Positions 24,223-27,649 of a stretch of 27,649 nt of DNA are shown in pieces; position 1 is the first letter of the stretch, and every line of letters begins with the position of its first letter. Source of the DNA: Bradyrhizobium sp. GTDB taxonomy: Bacteria; Pseudomonadota; Alphaproteobacteria; Rhizobiales; Xanthobacteraceae. The translations under genes and the position numbers were made by a program. The stretch is from positions 1-27,649 of the forward strand of contig JAFAUV010000273.1 of the NCBI GenBank assembly GCA_019243075.1. The letters run 5' to 3'. The notes below the pieces were generated by a model. The model had not been told where the DNA came from. It saw nothing but the letters and a program-made list of their open reading frames with translations, and ran no database searches.

Positions 24223-24240
24223 GTCCGTACTAGTACGGAC
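24223..24240. promoter_or_regulatory. CCGTA-N4-TACGG palindrome, site 3 (extended)
   Basis: GTCCGTACTAGTACGGAC is a perfect 18-bp palindrome containing the same 14-bp core as site 2. It lies about 170 bases upstream of the CheY-like gene's ATG and just beyond the 3' end of the Crp/Fnr gene at 24269, so the CheY-like gene is the probable target. Confidence 0.75.
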
Positions 24241-24268
24241 GCGGCCTGCAGCTTCGCTGCGCGCGCAG

Positions 24269-25012
24269 TTAGCCGGCGCGGCTGCGGGGCGCCTCTTCCG
24301 GCGTGCAGCGAGGCCGCAGCAGCCGGTCATATTGGGACTTGACCGAGGCGTAGCATTCGCAGGCGGTTTTGCTCAGCCCCTCGACGTCGAGGATCTCGAT
24401 ATGGCCGCGGCTATAGTGAATGTAGTTCGCCTGCTGCAGCGTGCTTGCGACCAGCGAGACGCTGTTGCGCCGTGCCCCGATCATCTGCGCCATCGCCTCT
24501 TGCGTCAGCAACAGCTTGCAGCCGCCGGACAGATCGTGGGTTTGCAGCAGGCATCGCGCCAAGCGGGATTCGACGGTGTGCGAGGCGTTGCAGCCCGCCG
24601 TCTGCTGGATTTGCGCATATACCGCAAGTCCATGCCGGATCAATGCCGAACGGAGTGTCGCGCTCTGATCGGCGAGCGCGCGCAGGCGGTCGAGATCGAT
24701 GGTGGAGGCCGGGCCCGGCACCAGCACGACGGCGCTGTTGAGCGCGGTGGGATCGCCGAGGGCGGAGAATACGCCGAAAATGCTCTGCCGGCCGATCATG
24801 GCGATCTGCACATGCTCGCCGCGGGCGAGGTCGACGACGAGGGAGATGACCCCGCGGTGGGGCAGGTAGGCGCGCTTGAGCGCATCGCCGACGGCGACCA
24901 GCACGAGATCCTGCGCCAGGTCGGCGGTCTTCAGGTGCGGCCTGATCAGCTCGAAATCGTCGGCGCTCAGGTTGGACAGGAATCCGTTCGGTGAACGTGG
25001 CGTTGAGTCCAA
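24269..25012 (-). CDS. Crp/Fnr family regulator, tandem copy A
   Basis: A 247-residue protein. The beta-roll region (YLPHRGVISLVVDLARGEHV, then AMIGRQSIFGVFSALGD) precedes a Crp-type winged helix-turn-helix at about 170-211 (LTQEAMAQMIGARRNSVSLV, then YSRGHIEILDVEGL). The start is taken as TTG 25012: GGGAG lies six bases before it, and the resulting N-terminus aligns without gaps with copy B (PNGFLSNLSADDFELIRPHL against PNRLLQTLSAADFELARLHL). The frame is open 40 codons further up to an ATG without family similarity. The canonical cAMP-binding cassette and an Fnr cysteine cluster are both missing, so the signal is unknown. Copies A and B share about half their residues. Confidence 0.87.
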   Translation of the reverse strand: MDSTPRSPNGFLSNLSADDFELIRPHLKTADLAQDLVLVAVGDALKRAYLPHRGVISLVVDLARGEHVQIAMIGRQSIFGVFSALGDPTALNSAVVLVPGPASTIDLDRLRALADQSATLRSALIRHGLAVYAQIQQTAGCNASHTVESRLARCLLQTHDLSGGCKLLLTQEAMAQMIGARRNSVSLVASTLQQANYIHYSRGHIEILDVEGLSKTACECYASVKSQYDRLLRPRCTPEEAPRSRAG

Positions 25013-25161
25013 AGCCGTCTCCCGCCTTACGGGCAAATCAGGTCTCTGGGTCGCTGTCTCCAATGCACACGACCGAGCATGATGCGCGAACAATCCATTG
25101 GCAAGAAAAATCCCCGGCTGTCTGCCTGTCATCTGGGCGCGGTTCGCGCAGCGCGAGAACG

Positions 25162-25177
25162 GGCCGGCCTGCCGGCC
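25162..25177. other. GC-rich inverted repeat between the two Crp/Fnr genes
   Basis: GGCCGGC-CT-GCCGGCC is a perfect repeat with seven-base arms, about 50 bases past the stop of copy B and 150 bases before the start of copy A (both minus strand). It could fold as a transcript hairpin, but no T-run follows. A terminator or attenuator role is therefore unproven. Confidence 0.35.
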
Positions 25178-25227
25178 GCCACCGTCCTGGGTCCATGTCG
25201 GATCAGGAACGGGTCTTCACGACTGCG

Positions 25228-25929
25228 CTACTTGAAGAGATGCGCCTGTTTCGTGTGCACGGCGTGATAGCATTCGCACGCGGTCGCCCGCAGCGCGTTG
25301 ACGTCGAGGATTTCGATTTGTCCGCGGCTGTAGCCGAGCACGCCAGCCTGCTGCAGCGCATGTGCCACGATCGATACCGCGTTGCGCTGAACGCCGATCA
25401 TGCGGGCGAGCAACTCCTGCGTCATGGGCAAGGTCTCGCCATCCCAGAGCTCGCGCGCGCGCAGCAGCCAGCGCGACAGACGTTCTTCGACCGAATGTGC
25501 GGCGTTGCAGGCGGCGGATTGCTGGGCCTGCGCGAGCAGCGCCTGCTCATGCCGGGCCAGCAGATGACGCCATGCGGCGCTTTGAGCGGCGAGCGCCTTC
25601 AAATCCGCCGCCGCCAGCACCGAGGCCCTGCCCGGACACAACACCACCGCATCCGTCAACGAGATTCCGTCGCAAAGCGCTTCCGAGGCACCGACAATGC
25701 CGTCCCGGCCGATCATGGCGACCTCGACCGCTTGTCCTTCCGACAGGCTGACCACGATGGAGATGATGGCCGAGTGCGGCAAATAGACATGGGTCAGCGC
25801 TTGCCCGGCCTGCACCAGGAGATCGCCTCGATCGATTTGAACATCTTGCAGATGAAGCCGGGCCAGTTCGAAATCTGCCGCGGACAATGTTTGCAACAGG
25901 CGGTTGGGCGGGCGTTGATCTGAGGCCAT
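25228..25929 (-). CDS. Crp/Fnr family regulator, tandem copy B
   Basis: A 233-residue protein, MASDQRPPNRLLQTLSAADF at the start, aligning end to end without gaps to copy A with 118 of 233 positions identical by my count. The recognition region is nearly the same (QRNAVSIVAHALQQAG against RRNSVSLVASTLQQAN, then YSRGQIEILDV), so the two may share DNA targets. The nucleotide-binding half again lacks the cAMP cassette (AMIGRDGIVGASEALCDGIS). Such regulators are numerous in Bradyrhizobium and mostly uncharacterised. A CTAG-centred near-palindrome at 25976-25989 lies about 47 bases upstream of its ATG. It may be co-transcribed with copy A (215-base gap). Confidence 0.88.
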   Translation of the reverse strand: MASDQRPPNRLLQTLSAADFELARLHLQDVQIDRGDLLVQAGQALTHVYLPHSAIISIVVSLSEGQAVEVAMIGRDGIVGASEALCDGISLTDAVVLCPGRASVLAAADLKALAAQSAAWRHLLARHEQALLAQAQQSAACNAAHSVEERLSRWLLRARELWDGETLPMTQELLARMIGVQRNAVSIVAHALQQAGVLGYSRGQIEILDVNALRATACECYHAVHTKQAHLFK

Positions 25930-25975
25930 CAGGGTTGCCGCCGATCAGGCGGGTGTTCTCTCGTACGCGAATGGT

Positions 25976-25989
25976 CCGACCTAGCTAGG
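25976..25989. promoter_or_regulatory. CTAG-centred near-match to the CCGTA palindrome
   Basis: CCGACCTAGCTAGG matches the 14-bp core of sites 2 and 3 at 9 of 14 positions (CCG..CTAG..GG retained), and within it CCTAGCTAGG is a perfect 10-bp palindrome. It lies about 47 bases upstream of Crp/Fnr copy B. It could be a degenerate fourth site or a separate operator. Confidence 0.35.
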
Positions 25990-26176
25990 CAACCTTGCCG
26001 TGCGATGCAATTGCGTTGACAAGGTGAGGCCCATCGCGGGCTTATACACCTTGGAGGGCAGACAGCCTGGGGCATTTGCGGCCGAAATAAGATTCATGCA
26101 GTGATTCGCGGTCGATTAGTCAACGCGATCAATGACAGGGTGCTGCGTGCGCAGGGACAAGCGGAGGGAACCCGCT

Positions 26177-26384
26177 ATGCGCCGAAGACGGGTGCTGGAT
26201 GACGGTTTGCATGTCGGGCGGCGCATTGGCGGCTGCCCAACCTCACGGCTTTCTCGTGTCGGCTGCCGCGCGGCCCCATCGGGCTCGCAGAACCCGCAAG
26301 GTTCGGTCTTGATTGATGACCGCCGACGTTTTCATGCCTCCCATGAGCGGATTTGAGTCGATGCGGCGGTTTGACGAGAACGCC
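26177..26384 (+). pseudogene. Decayed receiver-domain gene (relict of a response regulator)
   Basis: ATG 26177 follows a good GGAGGG and reads MRRRRVLDD, which lines up with MARILVVDD of the intact receiver gene 420 bases downstream. Later pieces lie in other frames: HGFLVSAAA (against HNFQVTVAD), then after more shifts ADVFMPPMSGFESMRRFDEN (against VDIFMPHMRGFESIRIFHER; 12 of 19 residues from the V/I before FMP to the final A identical). The spacing between the two ends is within five bases of the intact gene. Several frameshifts separate the pieces, so no functional protein can be made. No clear homology remains beyond 26384. It looks like a tandem duplicate that has decayed. Confidence 0.7.
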
Positions 26385-26534
26385 TCTGACCTCACGCCCG
26401 CGGGGCCCGCGAGCCGAGGCGCTCCGGCAGGAGGTTCCTCGGCAATCGCCGAGCTCACGCCGTTCCCTGGACGACGGCGAAACGCAGCAAGACTGGCATA
26501 GGAAGCACTGGCATAGGTATCAAGGGAGATCAGC

Positions 26535-27014
26535 GTGCAGAAAGACTCGGGATTTGCCGGACCATCGGAACAGAATGCCCAGCCACGACGTGGCGACATG
26601 GCGCGCATCCTCGTGGTGGACGATGATCCGATGGTCTGCATGGCCATCGAGGTCTATCTGGAACGGCATAATTTCCAGGTGACGGTGGCCGACGGCGGCG
26701 AAGCCGGGCTCAAGGCACTCGAGGGCAGCCCGTTCGACCTGATGCTCGTCGATATCTTCATGCCGCACATGCGCGGCTTTGAATCGATCCGGATTTTCCA
26801 CGAACGCGCGCCGACCGTTCCGCTGATTGCGATGTCCGGCTATGCCTTCGCCAACATCAACGCGCCCGCGCCGGATTTCCTGCGGATGGCGCTTGAGCTG
26901 GGCGCGTCGCGCTGCCTGCGCAAGCCGTTCACGCCGGCGGCGCTGCTTGCGGTGATCGACGAATGCCTGGCGGAAGCAAGGCAGCGCTATCCGCACAAGG
27001 CCCAGCTCCGCTAG
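26535..27014 (+). CDS. Single-domain response regulator (receiver)
   Basis: A 159-residue stand-alone receiver. With start GTG 26535 (GGGAG six bases upstream), a 21-residue tail precedes the domain. The acidic triad is DDD at 29-31 (ARILVVDDDPMVCMAIEVYL), the phospho-acceptor D73 (LMLVDIFMPHMRGFESI), S101 (PLIAMSGYAF) and K130 (CLRKPF). There is no output domain. ATG 26598 is possible as an internal start but has no ribosome binding site. The gene lies between the decayed copy and the flagellin gene; its partner kinase is not in the window. It could act in motility control by phospho-transfer, but that is inference from position only. Confidence 0.88.
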   Translation: MQKDSGFAGPSEQNAQPRRGDMARILVVDDDPMVCMAIEVYLERHNFQVTVADGGEAGLKALEGSPFDLMLVDIFMPHMRGFESIRIFHERAPTVPLIAMSGYAFANINAPAPDFLRMALELGASRCLRKPFTPAALLAVIDECLAEARQRYPHKAQLR

Positions 27015-27373
27015 CGTGGCGCTGCTTCGAGCGACCGCGCGCGCCTCGAACTCGTTCTGCCGGCGTGGCATGGTTAGCGAACGGCTAAGCTGAGCGCGCC
27101 AGGTCCTCGTTTGCCCGCCGCAACGCAGGCCGGTCAATCCCAGTCGAATCAATGCTCTTGTTGTCGCACCGCGGCGTTGGCTGCCGCGCGACGAGCGCAA
27201 CTGCGCTTCAAACGGTTAGCGCGCGATTAGTATTAACAACGGTGGTGCAGAAGTTTCGACAAGTTGCCGCGCCCGATTTAACCAACGGGTAGCACCTGGG
27301 GAACAGTGTGTCACGGTCGTCGAAAGAACGTATCGGCGATGCGTCACTCGTGTTCATCCAGAAGGAAGACAGT
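27015..27373. other. 359-base region upstream of flagellin
   Basis: No coding sequence with a credible start was found. The region must hold the flagellin promoter. I looked for a sigma-54 site (GG-N10-GC type with TGGCAC/TTGC) and a sigma-28 site and found no convincing one. A short inverted repeat TTAGC...GCTAA lies around 27075-27090. Confidence 0.4.
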
Positions 27374-27649
27374 ATGTCCGGTATCACCCTTTCGGCGTCA
27401 GTCCGCCAGAACCTGCTCTCGCTGCAGTCGACCGCTTCGCTGCTCGCCACCACCCAGAATGACCTCGCCACCGGCAACAAGGTCAACTCTGCTCTCGACA
27501 ATCCCACCAACTATTTCACCGCGCAGTCGCTGAACAACCGCGCCAGCGACATCGGCAACCTGCTCGACTCGATCGGCAACGGCGTGCAGGTGCTGCAGGC
27601 CGCCAACACCGGCATCACCTCGCTGCAGAGCCTGGTCGCTTCCGCCCAG
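27374..27649 (+). CDS. Flagellin (N-terminal part; continues beyond window)
   Basis: ATG 27374, preceded by AAGGAAG, opens MSGITLSASVRQNLLSLQST and continues through LATGNKVNSALDNPTNYFTA and LNNRASDIGNLLDSIGNGVQ to the window edge (92 residues). This is the conserved D0/D1 helical region of flagellin, which polymerises into the filament after export by the flagellar type III system. The start resembles Bradyrhizobium flagellins closely. The C-terminal half lies outside the window. No other structural flagellar gene is present here, so it is unclear which flagellar system it serves. Confidence 0.94.
   Translation, partial: MSGITLSASVRQNLLSLQSTASLLATTQNDLATGNKVNSALDNPTNYFTAQSLNNRASDIGNLLDSIGNGVQVLQAANTGITSLQSLVASAQ

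Noticed and set aside
26132..26356. A 74-codon open frame before the receiver gene as an intact small protein
   Set aside because: Its MRRRRVLDD part is better explained as the first piece of a decayed receiver gene; the rest is out of frame with the homologous pieces.
27240..27290. A sigma-28-like promoter (GAAGTTT...GCCCGATTT) before flagellin
   Set aside because: Spacing and -10 sequence deviate from the consensus, and flagellins of Bradyrhizobium are not known to me to depend on a FliA-type factor.
1..27649. CRISPR arrays, tRNA genes, insertion sequences or integrase-linked attachment sites
   Set aside because: No evenly spaced repeats, no tRNA-like cloverleaf, no transposase or integrase frame was seen on either strand.

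Overview
The window is high-GC alphaproteobacterial DNA. It most resembles Bradyrhizobium or a close relative in the Nitrobacteraceae. The flagellin N-terminus at the right edge, several Crp/Fnr regulators, DUF6166- and DUF6894-type small proteins and the mix of aromatic catabolism with many transporters all point that way. This placement comes from recognising protein families, not from a database search. No tRNA, rRNA, CRISPR array, insertion sequence or prophage gene was seen.

Left part (1-4.2 kb): the 5' part of an MmgE/PrpD-family gene, a DUF2867 gene overlapping a MATE exporter gene, a DUF6894-like gene broken by one frameshift, and a Crp/Fnr regulator with a 25-bp inverted repeat in its upstream region. 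Next (4.3-9.9 kb, minus strand) is a catabolic block: a three-gene ring-hydroxylating dioxygenase (BenA-like alpha, beta, Rieske ferredoxin), an anion:cation-symporter permease and a MarR regulator, tightly spaced and probably one operon. Upstream of it lies a second minus-strand operon: a fatty-acid-hydroxylase/sterol-desaturase-superfamily protein and two small membrane proteins. Divergent from that are a DUF6166 gene and a zinc alcohol dehydrogenase gene (plus). Then come an FCD-type GntR regulator, a sugar-porter-like MFS transporter, acetoacetyl-CoA synthetase, a molybdopterin oxidoreductase, a small exported protein and an MHS-family transporter (all minus). A 27-bp element is repeated (20 of 27 bases) in the promoter regions of the hydroxylase/DUF6166 pair and of the MFS gene, with the GntR gene between them. 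This suggests one regulon.

Right part (20.9-27.6 kb): a regulatory and motility-flavoured region with a 37-codon small ORF, an unrecognised 386-residue protein, a LuxR-type regulator whose N-terminus resembles a histidine-kinase dimerisation domain without its histidine, an 82-residue unknown protein, a CheY-like receiver, two tandem Crp/Fnr paralogues, a decayed receiver gene followed by an intact one, and the start of a flagellin gene. The main discovery candidate is a palindrome, CCGTA-N4-TACGG. It occurs three times, only in this region, upstream of the LuxR-type gene, the 82-residue gene and the CheY-like gene. It looks like the operator of a small local circuit, possibly driven by the LuxR-type protein itself.
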